Source: Planctomycetaceae bacterium
Lineage (GTDB): Bacteria > Planctomycetota > Planctomycetia > Pirellulales > Pirellulaceae
Reading direction: 5' to 3'
Length of the DNA: 7,208 nt
NCBI GenBank assembly: GCA_003506095.1
Contig: DNWZ01000145.1
Span: forward strand, 1 to 7,208
Each line of letters opens with the position of its first letter. The first letter of the stretch is position 1. The notes beneath the pieces are model-generated. The model saw nothing but the letters and a program-made list of their open reading frames with translations, was not told the DNA's origin and did not search any database. Position numbers and translations under genes: made by a program. Shown piece by piece: positions 1 to 6,279 of this stretch.

Positions 1-117
1 CTTTGTGCGAAGAGGGTATTAGCCGAAGGGGGGGGCTCTCCAGACATTTCAGTCTTTTTGGTCGATCTCAAAAGCTGGCCACTCACCGCAGTCCGAAAGC
101 GAAAAGGGAGCTTGGCC

Positions 118-146
118 TTGCATTATTGCACAATTCTGCCTACATT
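118..146 (+). promoter_or_regulatory. Weak candidate promoter upstream of the Cys-rich gene
   Basis: A TTGCAT (118-123) and a TACATT (141-146) lie 17 nt apart, which is correct sigma-70 spacing, but the -35 matches the consensus at only three positions and the -10 at four. A small dyad, TGCA-ttat-TGCA (119-130), overlaps the -35 and the spacer. If the promoter is real, transcription would begin almost at the ATG at 153, giving a leaderless message; this fits the lack of a Shine-Dalgarno sequence before that ATG. Planctomycete promoters are poorly captured by the E. coli consensus, so this is a weak call. Confidence 0.15.
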
Positions 147-152
147 TAACTC

Positions 153-551
153 ATGACTTCACCATTCCTCGTACTACTGATGATCGTCAATTTACTGACG
201 TGTCCGGTGAGTTGCTTTTCGAGCGCAACAAACGCGGTGGTGGGTGAGGATTCTGCGGCAGCGGCGTCTGTTTGTTGCTCCCGTTGCGATGAGGTTCCGG
301 TTTCGGAAACGCCCGAGCCTTGTGAAAATGACTGCAATTGCCAGAATTGCGTCTGCGAAGGTGCGGTTATTGAGGCCGCAGTTGAACTTCCTGATCCTGG
401 TTTCTTGGTCAGTTGGTTGCAGCCCATCCTTTTCGCAACGCATTCAGTCGCTGGACGTTGCGATTTTTCGACGCGACGCTCGTTTGCTCCCGCGGGGCAA
501 CTTCTATGTGGTCGCGATAGGTGCGTTGCGCATCAATCTTGGCTGATCTGA
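153..551 (+). CDS. Cysteine-rich small secreted protein, possible metal binder
   Basis: This 132-residue protein has a hydrophobic N-terminus (about residues 4-20, FLVLLMIVNLLTCPVS) that looks like a signal peptide, so the mature chain should lie outside the cytoplasmic membrane. It has 13 cysteines (17, 21, 41, 42, 45, 57, 61, 63, 66, 68, 103, 119, 124). The core has a CCxxC motif at 41-45 and a dense CxxxCxCxxCxC run at 57-68. Spacings of this kind are typical of thiol metal-binding or heavily disulfide-bonded proteins. The C-terminus ends in HQSWLI. I do not recognise a named family; similar short Cys-rich proteins seem to occur in planctomycetes, but that is from memory. The start is the first ATG before the signal-like segment, although no Shine-Dalgarno sequence is visible. 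It sits 159 nt upstream of the HMA gene on the same strand, which supports a metal-related role by association only. Overlapping frames here give no signal peptide or domain. Confidence 0.6.
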   Translation: MTSPFLVLLMIVNLLTCPVSCFSSATNAVVGEDSAAAASVCCSRCDEVPVSETPEPCENDCNCQNCVCEGAVIEAAVELPDPGFLVSWLQPILFATHSVAGRCDFSTRRSFAPAGQLLCGRDRCVAHQSWLI

Positions 552-698
552 GCCGGCAAGCAATTGAAACTCCGACGGGCGATCTTGTTCGCTTAGTAAG
601 TTTCATAACCTTGATTCATTGCCTTTCTAGTTATTGGTTTTGCATTGCTTGATGCTGCGCGCGGTGGAGTGATGTTGTTTCTTGATTCATTTCCAAAT

Positions 699-702
699 GG
701 AG
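699..702 (+). promoter_or_regulatory. Ribosome binding site that decides the HMA gene start
   Basis: GGAG lies 8 nt before the ATG at 711. The upstream in-frame ATGs are less suitable: the one at 672 has a GGAG only 2 nt away, and the one at 645 has none. The start at 711 also places a clean n-region and hydrophobic segment at the very N-terminus of the product. Confidence 0.5.
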
Positions 703-710
703 TCTATGTG

Positions 711-1061
711 ATGTTGTGTTTGTCCCGAAGAACTGGTTTCGTCCTTGGTGTCCTGTTGGTCGCCTTCTCCTTGTTGCCCGCAACACCCGTGCAGGCGACC
801 GATGCAAACAAGGCGAGCATCGCGATGACGGTCGGTGAAATGTGCGGTGGCTGCGTAAAAAGGATTACGAAGTGATTTGACGATGTCGCAGGCATCTCAC
901 AAGTCAACTGCAACCTAGAAAAACAGTTGGTCACGTTGATTCCAAAAGCCAGCGCTAGGCTCAGTCCGAAGGAGATTTGGGAGATCATGGAGAGCATTGG
1001 TAAAACGCCACCGAGGATGGTCACTGCTGACGGCACATTTACTTCCAAGCCGAAGGCTTAG
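711..1061 (+). pseudogene. Secreted heavy-metal-associated (HMA) domain protein, interrupted by in-frame TGA
   Basis: Read through, the frame encodes 116 codons. First comes a signal peptide (residues 1-29: Arg at 6-7, hydrophobic 9-22, likely cleavage after PVQA). An HMA/MerP/CopZ-type domain then runs from about residue 35 to 100. The metal motif MCGGC has its cysteines at 45 and 48, followed by VKRIT, as in the first helix of the fold. After the TGA at 873-875 (codon 55) the same frame stays open for 61 codons to the TAG at 1059-1061. That part continues the fold: FDDVAGISQVNCNLEKQ matches the usual helix-turn-strand after CxxC, and EIWEIMESIGKTP matches the second helix. The domain is therefore complete apart from one codon. 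The stop could come from a single CGA-to-TGA transition, a sequencing error or, less likely, recoding. HMA domains carry soft metals such as copper or mercury between thiols. As written, only a secreted 54-residue stub would be made. The gene stands between the Cys-rich protein and the exporter genes. Confidence 0.75.
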
Positions 1062-1155
1062 AAAAGTTCACTACGTCATGGTGAGAGGGGAACGCGGTTG
1101 CATCGAACCTGTCTCCTTCTTTCACATCTCGATTTTCTCAAACAAAATTCATTCA

Positions 1156-2310
1156 ATGCTTCTTCCATGGGAATACGGTGTTCGCAATTTGGCTCGACGG
1201 CCAGTGCGGACGGCATTGACGCTCGTTGCCTTGGCAACGGTCGTGATGCTAGTGTTCGTCGTCGTGGGATTCATTCGGGGACTGGAGCAGTCGCTTGCGG
1301 TCAGCGGTGATGAGAACGTCGTTCTGGTCTATTCCGTCAACTCGGAAGAGAACATCGAAAATTCGTCGATCGCAGCGCGAACACCCTCCCTACTTGCTGC
1401 GAGTTTGGACTCGGCAGTGAAACGATTCGGCGTGGTGCATGTGTCGCCGGAATTGTACTTGGGAACGCGTGTTAAGACCGAAGAGGGCGAAGGCGGTTTG
1501 GGGCTTGTTCGCGGAGTGAGCTTGACAGCGCCGTGGGTGCGCCGATCCGTCAAGCTAATCGAGGGCGATTGGCCTGGCGATGGCGACGTTATCGTTGGAC
1601 GGTTGGCGGCTGCCAAACTCGGAAGTTCCGACAACGCCATGACGGTTGGCAAAAGCGTAGATTTTGAAGGACAGAGCTGGAAGATAAGTGGACGGTTCGC
1701 CGCTGGCGGTGCAGTCTACGAATCGGAGATTTGGTGCAATCTGGCCGACTTTCAAACGACAACCAAACGACAAGACCTGAGTTTGGTTGCGATGCTGCTT
1801 TCGCCAGGAAGTTCCGCGGCAGAAGTTGAATTGTTTTGCAAAGAGCGAACCGACCTGGAACTACGCGCGGTCCGAGAAATGGATTACTACGCTTCGCTAC
1901 AGCAACACTACAAGCCGGTGCGGCTGCTGGCGTGGTTCGTGGTCTTACTGGTATCAGGCGCGGGGATTTTCGCGGGATTGAACATGATGTACGGAGCCGT
2001 TGCTGGCCGGATTCGCGAAATCGCGACGTTGCAGGCGATCGGGTACCGTCGTCGCGCGATTTTGATCAGTTTGGTTCAAGAAGGCATTTTGTTGGCGGCA
2101 GCGGGATCAATGCTCTCGGGTGTCATCGCGCTGACGATGCTCAACGGCACGGCGATACGGTTCACAATGGGGGCGTTCACGTTACGCATCGACAGCGTTG
2201 CAATCTTGATCGGTTGTGGTGTTGGATTGTTACTAGGCGTCTTGGGCGCGTTGCCCCCGGCGCTAAAAGCGTTGCGCGCTGAAATTGCAACGAGTTTGAA
2301 GGCTGTTTGA
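1156..2310 (+). CDS. ABC transporter permease, FtsX/DevC/MacB-type (first permease)
   Basis: This is an integral inner-membrane subunit of an ABC exporter, 384 residues long, with the four-helix FtsX layout. TM1 is about 20-40, a large periplasmic domain about 45-250, and TM2-TM4 about 256-281, 305-328 and 346-370. After TM2 the cytoplasmic stretch GRIREIATLQAIGYRRRAI (284-302) matches the REhATLkAIGy coupling segment of DevC/FtsX permeases that contacts the ATPase. The C-terminus ends in the usual proline-rich and ALK-like tail (ALPPALKALRAEIATSLKAV). The ATG at 1156 gives MLLPWEYGVRNLARRPVRTA, the typical amphipathic entry to TM1. The frame is open back to an ATG at 997, but that adds 53 residues with no family resemblance and overlaps the HMA gene. 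No clear Shine-Dalgarno sequence precedes 1156. The gene lies 94 nt after the HMA gene and 22 nt before the lipoprotein gene. It probably forms a heterodimer with the second permease. Confidence 0.88.
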   Translation: MLLPWEYGVRNLARRPVRTALTLVALATVVMLVFVVVGFIRGLEQSLAVSGDENVVLVYSVNSEENIENSSIAARTPSLLAASLDSAVKRFGVVHVSPELYLGTRVKTEEGEGGLGLVRGVSLTAPWVRRSVKLIEGDWPGDGDVIVGRLAAAKLGSSDNAMTVGKSVDFEGQSWKISGRFAAGGAVYESEIWCNLADFQTTTKRQDLSLVAMLLSPGSSAAEVELFCKERTDLELRAVREMDYYASLQQHYKPVRLLAWFVVLLVSGAGIFAGLNMMYGAVAGRIREIATLQAIGYRRRAILISLVQEGILLAAAGSMLSGVIALTMLNGTAIRFTMGAFTLRIDSVAILIGCGVGLLLGVLGALPPALKALRAEIATSLKAV

Positions 2311-2320
2311 TTTAACCTTT

Positions 2321-2325
2321 GGGAG
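2321..2325 (+). promoter_or_regulatory. Strong ribosome binding site of the lipoprotein gene
   Basis: GGGAG stands 7 nt before the ATG at 2333. It is the best Shine-Dalgarno sequence in the window and fixes the start over the second in-frame ATG at 2339. Confidence 0.6.
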
Positions 2326-2332
2326 ACTTGAA

Positions 2333-2857
2333 ATGAAGATGGTTTACAGTTTAGGAATGTTGAGTTTTACGTTGTTAGCCGTTGGCTGCGGACCGTCGGA
2401 AGTGGAAACCGTAAAAGACGAGGTTGGTATACAATCGGATTCGCAATATCTCGCAGATGTCGAGCCCGCGGGCGCGATGCCAGTCAGCGAAGCTCGCGAA
2501 AAAGTCGAAGACGGTCAAAACGTGACGCTAGTAGGCTTGATAGGTGGTTCGACCAAGCCGTTTGTGGACGGCCTCGCTGCATTCACGATTGTCGATCCGA
2601 AGGTGCCTTACTGTGCGGCCGACGAAGGCTGCCCAACGCCTTGGGACTACTGTTGCCAGACAGCGGCGGTGAGGGACAACATCGCCACGATTAAGGTTGT
2701 TGATGGAGCCGGAAAACCAGTGATGGGTGATGCGAAAAAAATGCTGAATGTCAAAGAGCTTTCCACAGTGGTGGTCCAGGGCAAGGCGAAACGTGACGAC
2801 CAAGGAAATTTGGCAATTGCGGCTACCAAAGTTTTTGTAAAGCAGGACTCAAAATGA
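2333..2857 (+). CDS. Putative lipoprotein with a four-cysteine cluster
   Basis: This 174-residue protein starts with a short lipoprotein-type signal peptide (MKMVYSLGMLSFTLLAVGC). The lipobox cysteine is residue 19, preceded by LLAVG; alanine at -3 is permitted though not the most common residue. The mature part starts with a polar linker (20-50). It then has a compact domain, about 50-172, of alternating strands (VTLVGLIGG, FTIVDP, IATIKVVD, STVVVQGKA, AIAATKVFV) that looks like a small beta-barrel of OB-fold type; this fold call is inference. Four cysteines cluster in the middle (94, 100, 107, 108) in YCAADEGCPTPWDYCC and could bind a metal or form disulfides. I recognise no named family. 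The gene sits between the first permease and the adaptor and overlaps the adaptor by 4 nt (ATGA), so it is almost certainly part of the same system and translationally coupled to it. It is likely an accessory subunit anchored at the periplasmic side. Confidence 0.78.
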   Translation: MKMVYSLGMLSFTLLAVGCGPSEVETVKDEVGIQSDSQYLADVEPAGAMPVSEAREKVEDGQNVTLVGLIGGSTKPFVDGLAAFTIVDPKVPYCAADEGCPTPWDYCCQTAAVRDNIATIKVVDGAGKPVMGDAKKMLNVKELSTVVVQGKAKRDDQGNLAIAATKVFVKQDSK

Positions 2858-4431
2858 ACGCCTCGCTCGATCCTAGCCAGCCCAAACTCGATCTTAGCCA
2901 ACTTGCACTCGATCGCTCGCCACGTGGCGAGGCCACACCCCGAAAGCCACGCCGCAAGCGGTGGATGACCCGGTATGTGCTGCCGATCGGCATCCTGATT
3001 GGTTTCGTTGCCTTGTTGGGTGTGGCGGCGCGTCGACGATTGTTGCCGTCAACATCCGTGACGGTTGTTCCCGTCATTGTGAAACGAGCTGAGTCACAAC
3101 AGGCCGGCACGACGCTTTTCCAGTCACCGGGATGGATCGAGCCACGCCCCACTGCCATTAGCGTTGCAGCGCTGGCACCGGGCGTTATTGAAGAATTGTT
3201 AGTGGTCGAGGGACAGCAGATTAATCGAGGAGATGCTATTGCTCGGTTGATTTCGATCGACGCCGAATTGATGGTCGAGGCTGCCAAAAACACGGTCGCG
3301 ATACGTGAGGGTGAAGTCAACCGCGCGAACGCCGAACTGAACGCCGCCAGGATTCGTGTCGCGAAACCGGTGCATCTGCAAGTTCAGCTTGCGGACGCAC
3401 GAAGCACCTTGGCGAAAGCTCAGACAGAACTTGCTAAGTTGCCGTTTATGCTCACGGCCACCGAAGCCAAGGTCGAGTTCGCACACAGTAGTATGGAAGG
3501 AAAGCGTTCGGCTGGGGCAGCGATCGCTGGCCGAGTCATCGCCCAAGCCGAGAGCGAACACGCGAGCGTTTATGCTGAGTTACAGGAACTGCGCAGCCGA
3601 AAACCGAACCTCGAACGCGAGGTCGGCGCGTTGACCGATAAAGTGGACGCGATCGAAAGTCAAATCGAATTGCTGGTCGAGGAAACGCGACAAGTCGAGG
3701 AGGCAGAAGCAAAACTTCAGTCGGCGGTTGCTATGCGTGAAGACGCAAAGCTGCAAGTTCGCCAAGCGGAATTGGCTCTGGATCGCAATGTCGTACATGC
3801 CCCGATGGATGGAAGTGTGCTACGCCTGGTCGCGTCTCCAGGCACTCGTGTGATGGGGCTGGAATCAACCGCCGGCCAAAGTTCCAGTACGGTAATTGAC
3901 ATGTACGATCCGAATCGTCTGCAAGTGCGAGTCGACGTCCGATTAGAAGATATTCCCATGGTGACACGAGGCCAACCGGTTGAAATCGAAACGGCGTCGA
4001 GTAAGGGTGTGATCCAAGGTCGCGTTCTGCACATGACAAGTTCAGCTAACATTCAAAAGAATACGTTAGAAGTGAAAGTTGAACTGATCGATCCACCGCC
4101 ATCGATCGGCCCTGAGATGCTAGTCACTGCAACTTTTCTTGCTCCTGTGGTCGAGAATCAATCGCGAGAGGCCACGGACACAGAGCGGATGTTTGCTCCT
4201 AGCCAGCTGGTTCAATCCGGCGAATCCGGTGCATTTGTTTGGATCGTGGACACGGACGAAGTGGCTCAACAACGGAGCGTTGAAGTAGGGATCCCTATCG
4301 CTGGTGGGTTATTGGAAATCAAGTCGGGTCTACATGCGACAGATAAATTAATTGTTGGTGGTGTCGATGGCTTGAAACACGGTAGTCCGGTTCATGTAAC
4401 CGGCGATGATCAAACGTTGGGATTCAATTAA
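2854..4431 (+). CDS. HlyD-family membrane fusion protein (periplasmic adaptor, DevB/MacA-like)
   Basis: The adaptor links an inner-membrane ABC exporter to the outer membrane. It has 525 residues. A Pro/Arg-rich cytoplasmic tail (1-40) is followed by one transmembrane helix (about 41-59). The first half of the lipoyl (biotinyl-like) domain is about 93-133 (APGVIEELLVVEGQQINRGD), followed by a long charged coiled-coil hairpin of about 135-310, with helices near 135-210 and 225-310. The second lipoyl half is about 313-334 (VVHAPMDGSVLRLVASPGTRV). The beta-barrel domain is about 350-430 and the membrane-proximal domain about 430-520. The coiled coil is long, as in DevB-type adaptors that dock on a TolC-like channel. 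The start overlaps the lipoprotein stop by 4 nt, with AGGA at 2844-2847 as ribosome binding site. The stop TAA is directly followed by the ATG of the ATPase. The cytoplasmic tail contains a seven-residue repeat. MacA is a possible alternative relative, but the split permease genes fit DevBCA better. Confidence 0.9.
   Translation: MNASLDPSQPKLDLSQLALDRSPRGEATPRKPRRKRWMTRYVLPIGILIGFVALLGVAARRRLLPSTSVTVVPVIVKRAESQQAGTTLFQSPGWIEPRPTAISVAALAPGVIEELLVVEGQQINRGDAIARLISIDAELMVEAAKNTVAIREGEVNRANAELNAARIRVAKPVHLQVQLADARSTLAKAQTELAKLPFMLTATEAKVEFAHSSMEGKRSAGAAIAGRVIAQAESEHASVYAELQELRSRKPNLEREVGALTDKVDAIESQIELLVEETRQVEEAEAKLQSAVAMREDAKLQVRQAELALDRNVVHAPMDGSVLRLVASPGTRVMGLESTAGQSSSTVIDMYDPNRLQVRVDVRLEDIPMVTRGQPVEIETASSKGVIQGRVLHMTSSANIQKNTLEVKVELIDPPPSIGPEMLVTATFLAPVVENQSREATDTERMFAPSQLVQSGESGAFVWIVDTDEVAQQRSVEVGIPIAGGLLEIKSGLHATDKLIVGGVDGLKHGSPVHVTGDDQTLGFN
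2866..2914 (+). repeat. 21-bp in-frame tandem repeat coding for LDxSQxx units
   Basis: Units start at 2866, 2887 and 2908, exactly 21 bp apart. The first two share 14 of their first 16 bases (CTCGATCcTAGCCAgC versus CTCGATCtTAGCCAaC). The third keeps CTCGATC and then diverges, though its amino acids LDRS still fit. The protein reads LDPSQPK-LDLSQLA-LDRS (residues 5-22), in the cytoplasmic tail of the adaptor. Confidence 0.7.
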
Positions 4432-5115
4432 ATGGCCCTAGTAGAACTTCGCGGTGTCTCCAAAAGTTTCCGCAAAGGTGATGAAACCATCACGCCGCTT
4501 GACAATATTGATTTGGACATCTACGCAGGAGAATTCGTCTCGTTGATGGGGCCTAGTGGCACGGGAAAGAGTACGTTGCTGAATCTTGTTAGTGGCATTG
4601 ATCGCCCTCAGGCGGGAACGATTACCGTCGATGGAACCGAAGTGACCAAGCTTTCCCGCAGCCGACTGGCAGACTGGCGGGCGGCAAATCTTGGCTACAT
4701 TTTTCAAACACACAATCTGATCCCCGTGCTAACTGCGTATGAAAACGTTGAATTGCCGACACTGCTGTTGAAGCTATCCGCGACCCAGCGACGGCAACGC
4801 GTCGAGTTAGCGTTGGAGGCGGTCGGAATCAGTGACCGCGCCGAACACTACCCTCGACAATTGTCCGGTGGCCAAGAGCAACGGGTAGGCATCGCGCGAG
4901 CCATCGTAGCTCACCCCAAAGTTGTTGTCGCGGACGAGCCAACCGGTAGCCTCGACGCTGAAACCAGCGAGCAAGTTCAGGTCTTGCTTCAGCGATTAAA
5001 CAAAGAACTCAACATCACGATGTTGATGGTCACTCACGACATTAATGTCGCGAGCATTGCTTCACGCCAGCTTGTTCTTGATCGAGGCAAGTTTTTGGAA
5101 ACGATTCACTCATGA
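4432..5115 (+). CDS. ABC transporter ATPase, MacB/LolD/DevA-type
   Basis: This 227-residue nucleotide-binding subunit hydrolyses ATP to drive the FtsX-type permeases. All catalytic motifs are present: Walker A GPSGTGKS (40-47), Q-loop Gln92 in YIFQTHNLIPVLTAYENV, signature LSGGQ (144-148), Walker B VVVADEP with Glu169 as catalytic base, D-loop SLD (173-175) and switch His202 in VTHD. The stretch FQTHNLIPVLTAYENVELP is characteristic of the MacB/LolD/DevA branch. The length is normal for a stand-alone ATPase of this branch and there is no fused permease, unlike MacB itself. Its ATG follows the adaptor stop with no gap, with GGGA 9 nt upstream as a modest ribosome binding site. It overlaps the second permease by 4 nt (ATGA). 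As the only ATPase here, it presumably forms a homodimer serving both permeases. Confidence 0.95.
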   Translation: MALVELRGVSKSFRKGDETITPLDNIDLDIYAGEFVSLMGPSGTGKSTLLNLVSGIDRPQAGTITVDGTEVTKLSRSRLADWRAANLGYIFQTHNLIPVLTAYENVELPTLLLKLSATQRRQRVELALEAVGISDRAEHYPRQLSGGQEQRVGIARAIVAHPKVVVADEPTGSLDAETSEQVQVLLQRLNKELNITMLMVTHDINVASIASRQLVLDRGKFLETIHS

Positions 5116-6245
5116 TAACCTACGTCCTCAAAACTCTCTGGCGTCATCGCACGCGAACTCTGCTAACGGTAACCGGTGCGGCAGTTGCGATGTTTGTTTT
5201 CTGCTTCGTCGGCTCGGTCCAGGAAGGCTTGAAGCGGTTAACTACAGGAAGCGATGCGGATCGTACCTTAATCGTTTTCCAAGAAAACCGGTTTTGTCCC
5301 ACGACCAGCCGGTTGCCTGAAGATTACTCGCGCAAGATTAGGGATGTGCCGGGTGTTCGTGACGTCATGCCAATCCAAGTCTGGACGAACAACTGTCGCG
5401 CCAGTTTGGACATTGTCGTCTTCAACGGAGCCGACCCTGCGCATATTCAAAAATCTCGCCCTATAGAGCTGACTAGCGGCAATTGGCAGCAATTCGCTTC
5501 GCAACGAGACGCTGCGATCGTCGGCCGTAACGTCGCGAACCGGCGCGGCCTCAAAACAGGCGACCAGTTTTCGATCGGCGACATCTCCGTGAAAGTCGCT
5601 GGAGTTTTTGAATCGACTGTTCCCTCCGAGGAGAACCTGATCTACACGAGTCTTACCTTCCTGCAATACACACGCGGACTTGATTCCGCAGGCCTAGTGA
5701 CGCAGCACGAAGTTTTGCTGACCGACGATGCGGATCCTGATCGTGTTGCAACTGAGATTGATGCCAAATTACGAGCCGGGTCCGTGGCGACCAAGACGCG
5801 CCGCAAAGGAGCTTTTCAAGCGAGCACACTCTCCGATCTCGTCGATCTGATTGGATTTGCCCATTGGCTGGGATATGCCTGTGTCGGCTTGGTTCTGTCA
5901 CTCGTCGCGACAACGACAGTGATGAGTGTGCAAGATCGAATGAAGGAATACGCTGTCTTGCAAACAATCGGCGTACGGCCGTTGACTACGCTGCGATTGG
6001 TCCTGACCGAAAGCACCGTGTTGTGCCTTGTCGGTGGCGTCGGCGGCACGTTTTTGGCGCTGGCTGCACTCGGGTTTGGCGGTTTTGCGATTGGAGCTGA
6101 AGGTGCCACGATCGCGTTCCGACCGTCACCGGGATTGGCGATTTCTGGAACGTTGGTCTCGTTTGCTGTTGGTATGGCTGCAGGAATAGCGCCGGCGATT
6201 CAAGCAGCAACCATCCCGATCGTGAATGCACTGAGGCAGGCATAG
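5112..6245 (+). CDS. ABC transporter permease, FtsX/DevC-type (second permease)
   Basis: This 377-residue inner-membrane permease has the same layout as the first but is clearly divergent in sequence. TM1 is about 15-36, the periplasmic domain about 40-245, and TM2-TM4 about 250-272, 301-325 and 341-364. The coupling segment after TM2 is DRMKEYAVLQTIGVRPL (275-291), the counterpart of REIATLQAIGY in the first permease. The C-terminus PAIQAATIPIVNALRQA matches the usual PA...A..pivALR ending. The periplasmic domain has two cysteines, 62 in NRFCPTT and 95 in WTNNCRASLD, which could pair or bind a ligand; the first permease lacks these motifs. The ATG overlaps the ATPase stop (ATGA), indicating translational coupling and a fixed subunit ratio. 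It is the last gene of the cluster. Together with the first permease it likely makes a LolC/LolE-like heterodimer; two alternative homodimers are also possible. Confidence 0.92.
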   Translation: MITYVLKTLWRHRTRTLLTVTGAAVAMFVFCFVGSVQEGLKRLTTGSDADRTLIVFQENRFCPTTSRLPEDYSRKIRDVPGVRDVMPIQVWTNNCRASLDIVVFNGADPAHIQKSRPIELTSGNWQQFASQRDAAIVGRNVANRRGLKTGDQFSIGDISVKVAGVFESTVPSEENLIYTSLTFLQYTRGLDSAGLVTQHEVLLTDDADPDRVATEIDAKLRAGSVATKTRRKGAFQASTLSDLVDLIGFAHWLGYACVGLVLSLVATTTVMSVQDRMKEYAVLQTIGVRPLTTLRLVLTESTVLCLVGGVGGTFLALAALGFGGFAIGAEGATIAFRPSPGLAISGTLVSFAVGMAAGIAPAIQAATIPIVNALRQA

Positions 6246-6259
6246 TGGATACAACGGTC

Positions 6260-6279
6260 GTGCGTGACGAGTTGCGCAC
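6260..6279 (+). terminator. Weak stem-loop just after the exporter genes
   Basis: GTGCGT / GCGCAC (one G-T pair) encloses the 8-nt loop GACGAGTT, 15 nt after the stop codon of the second permease. A second 5-bp dyad, ACCGA / TCGGT, follows at 6287-6307. There is no proper U-tract after either, so intrinsic termination is doubtful. The position is the only strong argument. Confidence 0.15.

Noticed and set aside
28..35. Run of eight G residues
   Set aside because: A slippage-prone homopolymer in non-coding DNA; no gene or promoter depends on it.
42..59. AGAC-atttca-GTCT hairpin followed by a T-tract, resembling a terminator of an upstream gene
   Set aside because: The stem has only four base pairs, too weak for a confident intrinsic terminator.
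873..875. TGA read as selenocysteine
   Set aside because: It does not replace a motif cysteine, no obvious SECIS-type hairpin was seen directly after it, and a single-base nonsense change explains it more simply.
997..1155. In-frame upstream extension of the first permease, from an ATG at 997
   Set aside because: The extra 53 residues overlap the HMA gene, have no permease-like features and no ribosome binding site; the ATG at 1156 gives the family-typical N-terminus.
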